Origin: DATGSL01 sp964645585
Lineage (GTDB): Bacteria > Verrucomicrobiota > Verrucomicrobiia > Opitutales > T3Sed10-336
Assembly (NCBI GenBank): GCA_964645585.1
Contig: CAZYAN010000003.1
Span: 60,380 to 124,379 of the forward strand
Length of the DNA: 64,000 nucleotides
Reading direction: 5' to 3'
The notes under the pieces are model-generated. The model was not told the origin of the DNA. It saw nothing but the letters and a program-made list of their open reading frames with translations, and made no database searches. The position numbers were made by a program, and so were the translations under genes. Positions 27,898-37,200 of the stretch are shown here, one piece after another (the first letter of the stretch is position 1; each line of letters starts with the position of its first letter).

Positions 27898-27925
27898 CAT
27901 TCTGAACGACATGCTCCTCAGAATG
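27898..27925 (+). promoter_or_regulatory. Second hairpin in the same intergenic region
   Basis: CATTCTGA (27898-27905) and TCAGAATG (27918-27925) form a perfect 8-bp stem with a 12-base loop. The region 27793-28156 has no convincing gene; short open frames there show no protein-like character. Confidence 0.4.
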
Positions 27926-28156
27926 TTCGCCGCGGACAGTTCTGCCCCGGTTGCATCTTTGGATCTTTTTACCAATGACGACACTTGGTTTGCTTCTCAT
28001 TCAAATCCACATCGCTTCGCCTGCTGGTTATCACAGTGGATTCGCTGACGGTCTTCCGGGGCCCGTTCCCCGAATCGTCCGCGGATCCGTTGCCGCCGCA
28101 TCAAGGCGTCGCCCTTGGTGCCCTGCCATAACCTGAGGCCTCCCGCCCCGCCCCTT

Positions 28157-29794
28157 ATGAAAGCTGTGCAGCCTCCTTTTCCACCAGGCTCTATTCCATT
28201 CGTAACGCAATCAGCCGACAGTCCAATCGCTCGCGATTTTTATCGATTCCCCAATGAACGGCTGAATCTGCGATCCCTTGTTGAAAGCTTTGGCATGAAG
28301 CTTCGCGAAGTTGCGGGCGTCAATCGGGTCGCGGTTTTTCTCGAAGAGGCCGCGGAAGGAAACGGCACTTCCAGCGGCCCCCATCACCAGCGCCTGCGAC
28401 TCATGTTTTCGGTCGGGATTCCGGCAGACATCCGGGACTGCCTCGAACTGTCGCGCAACGGAGGCATCGGGAATTGGATCATGCGGCACGGCCGCATGCT
28501 CCGCGCCGATCAGATGGGCGGCATGCTGACGCCCGGCGAAATGCCGCGCGCGCACCATGAGTTCGAGATTCTCGGGTGCCAAGTCGCGGTTCCCATCACC
28601 GATCGTGAAATGACCATCGGCGCTGCCCTGCTCGGCGGTCACCTGACGCGAGCCAGTTTTTCGGACGAGGAACTGCATCGCGCCTTTCGCCTGATGGAAG
28701 AGTTTGGGGTAGCCGTCCGGATGCACAGGACGCGGTTGCATGCCGCCGACGAGTATCAGTTACTTCGCGACATTCACGCCTCCTCCCCTGCCGGCACGTT
28801 TGTTGTCCGTCCGACGTTTGAGATCACCAACTCCAACCCGGCTGCGATCCGGTTTCTCAAAAGCGGCGCAAGTGCGACCGCATTCACTTTCAACGAGCTG
28901 CCATCGCCGATCGCCCAGCGGATTCGCCACGCCGTCGAGAAGGGAGAGATCGCCGAGCCCTTTTGCTTCGAAGAAGGGAACGGAAAAGGAAGGACTTTGC
29001 GCGTCTCCCTGACGCCTCTCCGGACCGACGAGCGAGAGCTTCCGCAAAGCGTCCTCGTCCAAGTGGAGGAACTCCCGGAGCTGCGCGGCGCGCGCAAAGC
29101 GGCGGTCGAAGCGGCGAACGCGCGCCTGACCAGCGCGATGGCCAAGCGGTTTGCCCATGAAGTTAAAAACTCGCTCGTCCCGCTGATCACCCACCTGCAG
29201 TTGATGGAGGACCGCTACAGCGAAGCTGATTTCCGGGAGTCGCTGGAACATTCGCTGCGGGTGGAAACCACCCGGATCTCTCGCCTTTCCGAGCAAATTC
29301 TCTGCCTCACGATCCCGTGCGACGCACCGTCCACTTTGAGCGGTATCGAGAAGCTCTTGCGAGAAAGTTTCGCAAAAGCCCAGGAGGCGGCCAGAACCCA
29401 AGGAATCCTGACCGTTCACAACCGCAGCAACATCTCCAACATCCGCTGCCGTCCCCAGTGCCTCAGCCAAGCGTTTCAGGAGATTTTCCTAAACGCGCTG
29501 CAATCCGATGAAAACCCGCAGGTTGTTGTGACCATCGAGCAAGTGGCCGCCGACGGAAACGCCTCAATCCGCATCGGTTTCCGGGACAGTGGACGCGGCT
29601 TCACCCCGGAAAGCGCCGCGCGCGCGACCGAACCGTTTTTTACTGCCCGGAACTCCGGACTCGGTATCGGTCTGACCGTTGTCAATCGAGTCGTCCTTGA
29701 TCACGGCGGACAGCTCGAAGTTCATCCTCGGGTTGAAGGATCGCAATCACCCGATGTTGTCCTCTCTTTTCCTTCTGGAACCAACCATGGGTAA
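28157..29794 (+). CDS. Soluble GAF-PAS sensor histidine kinase
   Basis: 545 residues: GAF (NLRSLVESFGMKLREVAGVNRVAVF ... EFEILGCQVAVPITDREMTIGAALLGG), a PAS-like segment (AGTFVVRPTFEITNSNPAAIRFL), HisKA box RFAHEVKNSLVPLI (His334) and HATPase motifs (DSGRGFTPES, LGIGLTVVNRVVLDHGG). It aligns along its length with the GAF-PAS-kinase part of the preceding protein, so it is a tandem paralogue lacking the receiver. The ATG at 28157 (MKAVQPPFPPGS) is preferred; a GTG-type start 14 codons earlier is possible. It overlaps the next gene by 8 bases. Confidence 0.83.
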   Translation: MKAVQPPFPPGSIPFVTQSADSPIARDFYRFPNERLNLRSLVESFGMKLREVAGVNRVAVFLEEAAEGNGTSSGPHHQRLRLMFSVGIPADIRDCLELSRNGGIGNWIMRHGRMLRADQMGGMLTPGEMPRAHHEFEILGCQVAVPITDREMTIGAALLGGHLTRASFSDEELHRAFRLMEEFGVAVRMHRTRLHAADEYQLLRDIHASSPAGTFVVRPTFEITNSNPAAIRFLKSGASATAFTFNELPSPIAQRIRHAVEKGEIAEPFCFEEGNGKGRTLRVSLTPLRTDERELPQSVLVQVEELPELRGARKAAVEAANARLTSAMAKRFAHEVKNSLVPLITHLQLMEDRYSEADFRESLEHSLRVETTRISRLSEQILCLTIPCDAPSTLSGIEKLLRESFAKAQEAARTQGILTVHNRSNISNIRCRPQCLSQAFQEIFLNALQSDENPQVVVTIEQVAADGNASIRIGFRDSGRGFTPESAARATEPFFTARNSGLGIGLTVVNRVVLDHGGQLEVHPRVEGSQSPDVVLSFPSGTNHG

Positions 29795-31235
29795 ACTCGA
29801 AACCGCAAGACAGAAATACGACAGGCAATCAGAGCCTCACGAACCGTTTCGGCTCGACCGTTACAACCGGGCCATGGCAACCTTTCAGGGAAACTACCTG
29901 CCTACTACGAACACCCTAACCAAACCCGACACCATGCCTCCACCGATGAATCGCTCCTTTCAATCGACACCCACGCGCTCCGAGCCAGAGGGCGGCCCTC
30001 CCAAGATTTCGCCGAACGACGTGGAAGGAAAACATCACTTGCTAATCGTCGACGACGAAGACGGCCCGCGGCAGTCTATCCGCATGGTGTTTCGCGAGGA
30101 ATACAATATTCACCTCGCGAAAAGCGGCGAAGAAGCGCTCGAAATCGCTGCAAGCCGGCCAATCGACGTCGCGGTTTGCGATATCCGCATGGGCGGAATC
30201 TCCGGAATCGATGTTCTCCGCGGTCTGAAGAAAATCGACCCCGCAACGGAGGTCATTATTCTCACCGCTTACGAAACGCTCGAAACCGCGCGGCAAGCCC
30301 TCCGGCTGGGCGCCCGCGATTACATCGGCAAGCCGTTCGACGTCACAAGTCTCCGCAGCGCCATTGCCAACGCGATGGCTCACCGAAAGATCTCGCAAAA
30401 GGTTGCCGACGCCGAACGCAAACTGACCAGCGTATCCTCGGAACTCGAGGAAACCATGACTCGCGCCGAGATGGCGCGGACCATCAATGACGTCTATGCC
30501 GGTGTCCTCCACGACATCAACAATCCCCTCACGATCATCAACTGCTTCCTCAACATATTGATCGACCGGATTTCCAGCAGCAAAAACATCGAGGAGGGCG
30601 AACTCGTCCAGATCCGGGAACAACTGGCGACGATCTCCCGACAGATCAAGATGTGCTCCGAAATTTCCAGCCGGCACCTCAACTTCCTCCAACGCCCGGC
30701 TGTCACCTCATCCGCGTTTACCTCTGTCAATCTAATCCTGTCTGATCTCCGAGAGCTGATTAAAGTCCACCCGATCATTCGAACCGGAGACATCCGAGTC
30801 AATCTGCTGGACCCCGATGTCAAAGTGCGTATCAGCAGTGCTGAACTCACTCAGGTTCTCCTCAACCTGATGATTAACGCTCTTCAGGGCAGCGGACGGT
30901 CCCAAACGATCGAGGTTGAAGCGCGTCTCGCGCAAGAGCCGATCGACATCGCCGAGCTTACCCGCGAGCCCGGAACGAAATTTCTGCACGCCGACGTCTT
31001 TTCCAATAAACCGCCTTTCATCTCGATCGCGGTAAAAGACGAGGCGGGCGGCATTCCTCACGATATCGTCGACGAGATTTTTGAACCCTACTTCACGACG
31101 AAATCCCGTGACAAAGGCACCGGCCTCGGTCTCTCCATGGTGTCGCGCCTGCTCCACAACTGCAACGGTGCCCTCCACCTTCAAACAGCGTGGGGCGCGG
31201 GCTCGACCTTCACGATTTTCTTGCCGCTGGAATAG
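29787..31235 (+). CDS. Receiver-histidine kinase hybrid, last gene of the four-kinase unit
   Basis: About 482 residues. After a 75-residue, low-complexity N-terminal part comes a fully conserved receiver (LLIVDDED, phosphoacceptor Asp132 in VCDIRMGGISG, LTAYET, GKPFD) of the NtrC-like type. A coiled-coil linker follows (KLTSVSSELEETMTRAEMA), then HisKA with His242 in GVLHDINNPLTII and HATPase (VKDEAGGIPHD, GTGLGLSMVSRL). No DNA-binding domain. The receiver could take phosphate from the upstream kinases. The ATG at 29787 overlaps the preceding stop (29794); an ORF start at 29679 would overlap that gene by 116 bases and is rejected. Confidence 0.83.
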   Translation: MGKLETARQKYDRQSEPHEPFRLDRYNRAMATFQGNYLPTTNTLTKPDTMPPPMNRSFQSTPTRSEPEGGPPKISPNDVEGKHHLLIVDDEDGPRQSIRMVFREEYNIHLAKSGEEALEIAASRPIDVAVCDIRMGGISGIDVLRGLKKIDPATEVIILTAYETLETARQALRLGARDYIGKPFDVTSLRSAIANAMAHRKISQKVADAERKLTSVSSELEETMTRAEMARTINDVYAGVLHDINNPLTIINCFLNILIDRISSSKNIEEGELVQIREQLATISRQIKMCSEISSRHLNFLQRPAVTSSAFTSVNLILSDLRELIKVHPIIRTGDIRVNLLDPDVKVRISSAELTQVLLNLMINALQGSGRSQTIEVEARLAQEPIDIAELTREPGTKFLHADVFSNKPPFISIAVKDEAGGIPHDIVDEIFEPYFTTKSRDKGTGLGLSMVSRLLHNCNGALHLQTAWGAGSTFTIFLPLE

Positions 31236-31334
31236 TTATCAGGTATTCAGGTATTGGTTATTGAGTTATCAGGTCTTGAAGACTGAATTGAACAAACACA
31301 GATAACGAATAACAAATAACTGATAACCAATAAC
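31235..31334. repeat. AT-rich degenerate repeat tract between kinase unit and riboswitch
   Basis: GTTATCAGGT occurs twice (31235-31244 and 31265-31274), with GGTATTGGTTATTGAG between them. A near-inverted version, ATAACGAATAACAAATAAC then CTGATAACCAATAAC (31320-31334), follows. The two arms can pair, so the tract may end transcription of the kinase unit. It resembles low-complexity intergenic repeats common in some environmental bacterial genomes. Confidence 0.5.
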
Positions 31335-31352
31335 TTAATCACGCAATAACCA

Positions 31353-31447
31353 CCACCGGGGAGTCTCGCGCGCGAGGCTGAGATTTGGACACGCACGGTC
31401 CGTCAACCCTTGAACCTGATGCGGGTCATGCCGCCGTAGGAAAACGA
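31353..31447 (+). promoter_or_regulatory. TPP riboswitch (THI element) upstream of thiC
   Basis: Contains the conserved THI-box strings in order: GGGGAG at the 5' side, GGCTGAGAT, then ACCCTTGAACCTGAT, GCGGGTCATGCCGCCGTAGGA. These are the pyrimidine- and pyrophosphate-binding helices of the thiamine pyrophosphate aptamer. It sits about 60 bases before thiC, which fits feedback repression by TPP, the end product of the pathway. Confidence 0.95.
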
Positions 31448-31508
31448 TCTCACTCGATCTCTGCCTGCACGGTCCAGGACCCGCCCCAACTTTGGATCTT
31501 TTATTATC

Positions 31509-33416
31509 ATGGCAGAATTATCCGGCTCTTCGGCAAACGCATACGCCTTTCCAAGCTCCCAGCGAATCTATATCACCGGCTCCCGTCCCGACATTCGCGT
31601 CCCGATGCGGGAGATTTCATTGGCGCCGACACGCAACCTTCTCACCGGCGAGCTCGAGGAAAACGAGCCGGTGCGCGTCTACGACACCTCCGGCCCGTGG
31701 GGCGATCCGGAAGCGAATCCTCAGGTTGCGGACGGACTTCCGCCGATGAGGAAGCCGTGGATCCTGGAACGGGACGATGTGGAGGAATACGCCGGACGCG
31801 AAATCCGGCCGGAAGACGATGGCTACCTCTCCGGCCGCCATGCGGGCCATGCCGAAGAAAAAGGCGCCCTGAGGCGTTTCCCCGGTCTTCGCCGCCGGCC
31901 TCTTCGTGCAAAGCCGGGTAAAATCGTCACGCAACTCCACTACGCCCGCGCCGGAATCATCACACCGGAAATGGAGTTCATCGCCATCCGGGAAAACATG
32001 AAACTGCAGGCGGCACGCAAGGTGGAGATGGATGCCGGCGCCCCGTCCAACAGTCTCTACAAGCAACACCCTGGACAGTCATTTGGCGCTTCGATTCCCG
32101 ATGAAATCACGCCTGAATTCGTCCGGGACGAGGTCGCGCGGGGCCGGGCGATTATTCCCGCCAATATCAATCACCCGGAAAGCGAACCGATGATTATCGG
32201 GCGCAATTTCCTCGTCAAAATCAATGCCAATATTGGCAATTCCGCCGTCGCCTCCTCCATCGACGAGGAGGTGGAGAAAATGCGCTGGGCTATCCGCTGG
32301 GGCGCCGACACGGTCATGGATCTTTCGACCGGAAAAAACATTCACGAAACGCGCGAATGGATCCTGCGAAATTCGCCCGTCCCCATCGGAACCGTGCCGA
32401 TCTACCAAGCCCTTGAAAAGGTGAACGGCAAAGCCGAGGAGCTGACGTGGGAAATCTTCCGTGACACTTTGATCGAACAATGCGAGCAAGGCGTCGATTA
32501 CTTTACTATCCACGCCGGCGTCCTCCTTCGCTATATACCGCTCACCGCCCGGCGGATGACCGGGATTGTTTCCCGCGGCGGTTCCATCCTCGCAAAATGG
32601 TGCCTCGCCCACCACAAGGAGAATTTTCTTTATACAAACTGGGATGAAATCTGCGAGATCATGGCCGCCTACGACGTATCATTCTCAATTGGTGACGGCC
32701 TCCGCCCCGGATCGATCGCCGATGCGAACGACGAAGCCCAGTTCGGCGAGCTGAAGACACAGGGCGAGCTGACCCTCCGCGCTTGGGAACATGGCGTCCA
32801 AGTCATGAACGAGGGCCCGGGCCACATCCCCATGCACATGATCCAGGAGAACATGGAAAAGCAGCTCGAGTGGTGTCATGAAGCACCGTTCTATACACTC
32901 GGACCCCTTACCACCGACATCGCGCCGGGATATGACCATATTACCTCGGGAATCGGCGCGGCCCTCATCGGCTGGTACGGCTGCGCGATGCTTTGTTACG
33001 TCACGCCTAAGGAACATCTCGGGCTGCCAAACCGCAAGGATGTCAAGGACGGCGTCATCGCTTACAAAATCGCCGCCCACGCCGCCGACCTCGCCAAGGG
33101 ACATCCGGCCGCCCAATACCGCGACAATGCGCTGAGTAAAGCGCGGTTCGAGTTTCGGTGGGAAGACCAATTCAATCTCTCCCTGGATCCGGAGACCGCA
33201 CGTGAATTTCACGATGAAACCCTTCCGCAGGAAGGAGCAAAATCGGCCCACTTCTGCTCCATGTGCGGACCGAATTTCTGTTCGATGAAGATCACCGAAG
33301 ACGTTCGCCGATTTGCCGCCGAACGGGGCCTGACGGATCAGGAGGCCCTCGAGGAGGGCTTGCAGACGAAATCAAAGGAGTTTCGCGACAAAGGCGCCGA
33401 AGTTTACGTAAAGTAA
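31509..33416 (+). CDS. thiC: Phosphomethylpyrimidine synthase
   Basis: Radical-SAM enzyme making hydroxymethylpyrimidine phosphate from aminoimidazole ribotide in thiamine synthesis. 635 residues, normal length. Recognised from MEFIAIRENM, PANINHPESEPMIIGRNFLVKINANIGNSAV, HAGVLLRYIPLTARRMTGIVSRGGSI, MNEGPGHIPMHMI and the C-terminal Fe-S cluster motif CSMCGPNFCS (Cys-x2-Cys-x4-Cys). Under control of the TPP riboswitch directly upstream. No other thi gene follows. Confidence 0.97.
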   Translation: MAELSGSSANAYAFPSSQRIYITGSRPDIRVPMREISLAPTRNLLTGELEENEPVRVYDTSGPWGDPEANPQVADGLPPMRKPWILERDDVEEYAGREIRPEDDGYLSGRHAGHAEEKGALRRFPGLRRRPLRAKPGKIVTQLHYARAGIITPEMEFIAIRENMKLQAARKVEMDAGAPSNSLYKQHPGQSFGASIPDEITPEFVRDEVARGRAIIPANINHPESEPMIIGRNFLVKINANIGNSAVASSIDEEVEKMRWAIRWGADTVMDLSTGKNIHETREWILRNSPVPIGTVPIYQALEKVNGKAEELTWEIFRDTLIEQCEQGVDYFTIHAGVLLRYIPLTARRMTGIVSRGGSILAKWCLAHHKENFLYTNWDEICEIMAAYDVSFSIGDGLRPGSIADANDEAQFGELKTQGELTLRAWEHGVQVMNEGPGHIPMHMIQENMEKQLEWCHEAPFYTLGPLTTDIAPGYDHITSGIGAALIGWYGCAMLCYVTPKEHLGLPNRKDVKDGVIAYKIAAHAADLAKGHPAAQYRDNALSKARFEFRWEDQFNLSLDPETAREFHDETLPQEGAKSAHFCSMCGPNFCSMKITEDVRRFAAERGLTDQEALEEGLQTKSKEFRDKGAEVYVK

Positions 33417-33420
33417 AATC

Positions 33421-33490
33421 GGGTAAGAGTGGGGACTTCAGCCCCTTTTTCCGGACGCCCTGAAGGGGCCTGAAGGGGCCTGCTCTTACC
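33421..33490. repeat. Intergenic palindromic repeat, copy 2; likely transcript-end structure
   Basis: Outer arms GGTAAGAG (33422-33429) and CTCTTACC (33483-33490) pair perfectly. Inner arms are CTTCAGCCCC (33436-33445) followed by TTTTT, and two exact tandem copies of TGAAGGGGCC (33461-33480), each able to pair with the first arm. It begins 4 bases after the thiC stop and lies between convergent genes. It resembles the element at 8626-8682. Confidence 0.6.
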
Positions 33491-33602
33491 TTCGCCCTTG
33501 CAAGTTGCGTGGCGGCATCCCCGGCGATCCGGCGGAACGCAAGATCCGAGATTGCAGAGATCCTGGCTGCGGAGGCGGCGCGGACCGCCTCCGCTCGATC
33601 CG

Positions 33603-34103
33603 TCAGGCGGCGCTCTTCGCCATCCGATTGATTCCGCCGCGGGCGAGCTTCGTCAGGAGCTCGTCGGTTTCCTCTTCCTCGCTCAATGTCTTCCCGAGCA
33701 GGTCTTTGACCGCGGTCTCACCCAGGCCTTTTGCCCACTCGGCCAAGGTGCCGTACGTCGCGATTTCATAATGCTCCGCCTTTTGCGCCGCGCCAATCAA
33801 GGCAGCGTCGAGAATGTCGCCCGCATCCTTTTGCTTCAAGAGGTCCTCGCCTTCCGCGATAATTCCCTTCATCGCTTTGCATGACGTCGCGGACGCCTTT
33901 TCCCCGAGCTTCTCAAAGCATTGCTCAAGACGGCGCACCTGTTCTTCCGTCTGCTCACAGTGTTCGCGAAACGCCGCTTTTAAATCGGGCGAGGCGGCCT
34001 TCTTCTCCATCTCCGGTAAAGCTTTTAGCAATTGCTTCTCCGCGTCGTAGATGTCTCGCAACTCATGGATAAAAGCATCCTTCATCGAATGGAATTGTTT
34101 CAT
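33603..34103 (-). CDS. DUF892 (YciE/YciF family) ferritin-like protein
   Basis: A four-helix-bundle stress protein of about 166 residues. Family sequences include HELRDIYDAEKQLLKALPEMEKKAASPDLKAAFREH, ETEEQVRRLEQCFEKLGEKA-like helices, and AAQKAEHYEIATYGTL, which carry the Glu and His residues of the ferritin-like site. The ATG at 34101-34103 (MKQFHSMKDAF) is chosen over a longer start with a random-looking extension. Members are induced by osmotic or oxidative stress in other bacteria; the biochemical role is unknown. Confidence 0.88.
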   Translation of the reverse strand: MKQFHSMKDAFIHELRDIYDAEKQLLKALPEMEKKAASPDLKAAFREHCEQTEEQVRRLEQCFEKLGEKASATSCKAMKGIIAEGEDLLKQKDAGDILDAALIGAAQKAEHYEIATYGTLAEWAKGLGETAVKDLLGKTLSEEEETDELLTKLARGGINRMAKSAA

Positions 34104-34270
34104 AGGAATATTCTGGCTCGTTGATTTCGGTTGATTCTTCACCCGCATCGAAGACTTCCGAAGCGGCTTCTGCCCGTTCCACAAGCTGGATCTATGCCGG
34201 AAAAGCAGGTCTTTGGTCCTGAAGGCGACCCGTTAGACGGACAGGCACGGACAAACAAAGACCTTCGTTC

Positions 34271-37200
34271 TCATTCGACCCGCAGACGAATGAATGCCCG
34301 TTCTTCGAAGGTGTTTGGCGGGGATTCGAGGGTCACGCGTTCGGTGCGGCCGTCCGGCTCCGGGACGACTGAGGTTTCAGTCAGGACACCGTTCGCCGGC
34401 TGCCAGTCGATCAGATTGCTGGAAAATTCGATCTGGTATTGCAACCCGGACTCATAACGGAGCCGCGTGTAGTGAAGAACCAGCTTTCCATTATCGACCT
34501 CAACCGACGGGAGGCGCGAGCGATCCGGTTGCGCAAAGTTCATTCCAAACGCGTATTTCAATAGATTTCGAATGCCATGGCCCCGCGGGTCAGCGTCGGG
34601 CCCGCTTACGGCGGGGTCGTTGCGCTCTTGTTCCGTGAAGGCCGCTTCGCTCCACGCCTCATAGGAAAAGCCGAAGTTCGCGGTGAGCGTTTTGTCGCCG
34701 TCCATCCAAACAAGGATCGGATTTTCCTCATCGGTCAGGTCGCCGGTCCAACCGATAAACGCCCACCCGGGCGCGGGAACCGCAAGCGCCTGCACTTCGC
34801 TTCCTTCCGGATACTCCGCCTGATCCGGTGTCAACTCCACCGTTCCTTGCCCGATCGCCGCGGTTGTCAGGGTGTGAAGCTCATGGAAGACGGCCGTCAC
34901 CTGACGGTCGCGGTAGAGGCGAATAGAGGCGGACTCGCTCTCCCCTTGCAAATCCCCTTCCCAATGCGAGAATGCCCAGCCGTCCGCCGCTTCCGCCGTC
35001 AATTGAACCATTGCTCCGTGAGGATACGTCGCCGCGGCAACGTTCCGCGTCACCGTTCCGCTCCCGTCAATGTCAGTGGTCAGGATGTGCTCGGGAGGAG
35101 AATCGCGGAGCACCCACCGCTGCGCGTCGGCAATTGTCACGCCGGTGCCGTTATTGGTAATTCGGACGAAACTGTCATTGCCCGCGTGATATTGTCGCCC
35201 TTCCAACAGCAATCGCCAGACGCCGCCGCCGGTGGGCTGGTCGATGAACACGCTCTCTTCGCCCCCGGCATGACCGATGCGATGTTCGACGTTAACGGCT
35301 CGGCCTGCTCCATCCGCGTACATCGTATACACATCGTAAGCACCCGACACTGGAAGCACCGGACGAAAAGTCGCGGTCGCCCCACTCGCGCCCGCGAATG
35401 ACCGGGCATAGTTGTCGCCGTAAAAGGTTCCGAAGGTTGCGGTATCCCAGCTTCCTGTCTTGGAAAAACCGGCGTCTTCATTGTCCACGATCACTTCTAC
35501 CGCCGAACCGGTCTCATAGCTGTACCAATTCGACGAATACGTTTTCGTCCCCGCACGTGCGTGCAGTCGCAACTGGTATTGATTAGCACTCTGCAAGCCG
35601 CTGATAGTCACCGAGTGTTCGGTTGTCATCGTCGTCGTTTCCTGCGTCAGGTCGGTCGTCACCCGCGACGGGCCATACTCGACTTGCACGACGGATGGAC
35701 CGACTGTCTCCCACGTCACGATCGCGCTTTCGCTGCCGGCATAAACTATCGGGTCTTCAAAAAAATCCGCGGGATCCGGATCGGCTTCAATCAATTGAAA
35801 CCGCACCGCGTCCGCGATCACCGCGCTTCCGTCGGCATTGTTTCCGAGTCGCACATAGCCATCGGTGCCCGCCGCGAAATGGATGTCCGACACCAGCAGC
35901 CGCCACTGACCGCCGCCGGTCCGCTGGTCAACGGTCACCGTTTCCTGTCCGCCGCTGTGCACGATTTGATAGAGGGCATTGGATGCGCGGTTGGAAGCGG
36001 AAACGTACCAGGCGTAAATTTCATAGGTTCCGGGAATTGAAATGATCGGCCGAAACGTCGCCGTCGCCGTGGGCGCTCCAGCTGCGTCAATTGTCCAAGC
36101 TTGCCGGAAATTCGCCCCGAACTGGCTCGGATTCGAGCCGGTTACCCAACTTCCCGCGAATTCGGCTTCTGGGTTATCGATGATAATTTCCGCGGCCGGA
36201 GCGAACTCAAGGGTCAGGTCGGCCGATGCCACTTCTCCCGCGACTACCGAGATCTCCGCCACCGCCGGGTCATAGGGCAGGTCCGGCATCGAGGCGGTGA
36301 TCGTGTACGTGCCTGGCAGGAGATCGACAACGCCATAAAATCCATTGCCGTCCGTACGGACCGTCCGCGTCTCCGGGCCGGTCAGCTTCACCTCGGCGTA
36401 ATCGAACGGCCAGCCGTCGTTGCTCGCTGTGACGATTCCCATCGCATATCCGCGATTCGGACTGACCTTCCAGGGCATCGTCGGAGTCGGAACCTTTTGC
36501 GGAAACGGTCCTCCCGCAGCGGAGATTGTGTTGAGAAAGGTCGTCCGGGAGACGTTATCGGTAGTGGTCCGGGAATAGTTGTAGCCCGAAATGCCGTCCG
36601 CCCTGTGTCCCGCGGCGGTCGTTTGCCGCGTTTCATCAATCTGCCCCAAGGTGTTGCTGACCGAGTTCAGGTACCAGGCGGCACCGATCGCGAGGTGGCG
36701 GCCATACTTATGGTTTTTCGCAAAGATGTTCCAATTCGTCCAGCCGTGCGCGAAGGAGCCGTCCTGATCATAGTAGAGCATCGGCACATTCAGATCGAGG
36801 ATCCCCTCTTCCATCCACCCGCGCCAATCCTGCAGTCGCGCGTTGTACGGCGTGCTGTTCGGCCATTGCGAAATCGAAGTGATGCCGCCCCCCTGACCGA
36901 TCGTGGAAGCGGAGATCACAATATCGGGTTTTACATGAATCGCTTCGAGGTAAACGCGACGGACCAGTTCCGTGACGGCGTCCCTGCGAAACTGGCGCCA
37001 CAAGGAATCGCCGGTTGCGGGCGTTCCCGACCGTCCGTATCGGTCGTTGAAGCGTTGCACCGAAACAGGGTTGTATCCCCAGTCCGGACTCGGGTACCGG
37101 ATGTAGTCGAAATGAAACCCGTCGATATCGTAGCGGGTGATTATATCGAGCGCGACCGCGAGAATATGTTCCTGCACCCCAGGGTGGGCCGGATCGAGCC

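Noticed and set aside
27800..28048. 82-codon open frame between the second and third kinase genes, considered as a lost receiver domain
   Set aside because: No receiver motifs in any frame; the region is dominated by inverted repeats.
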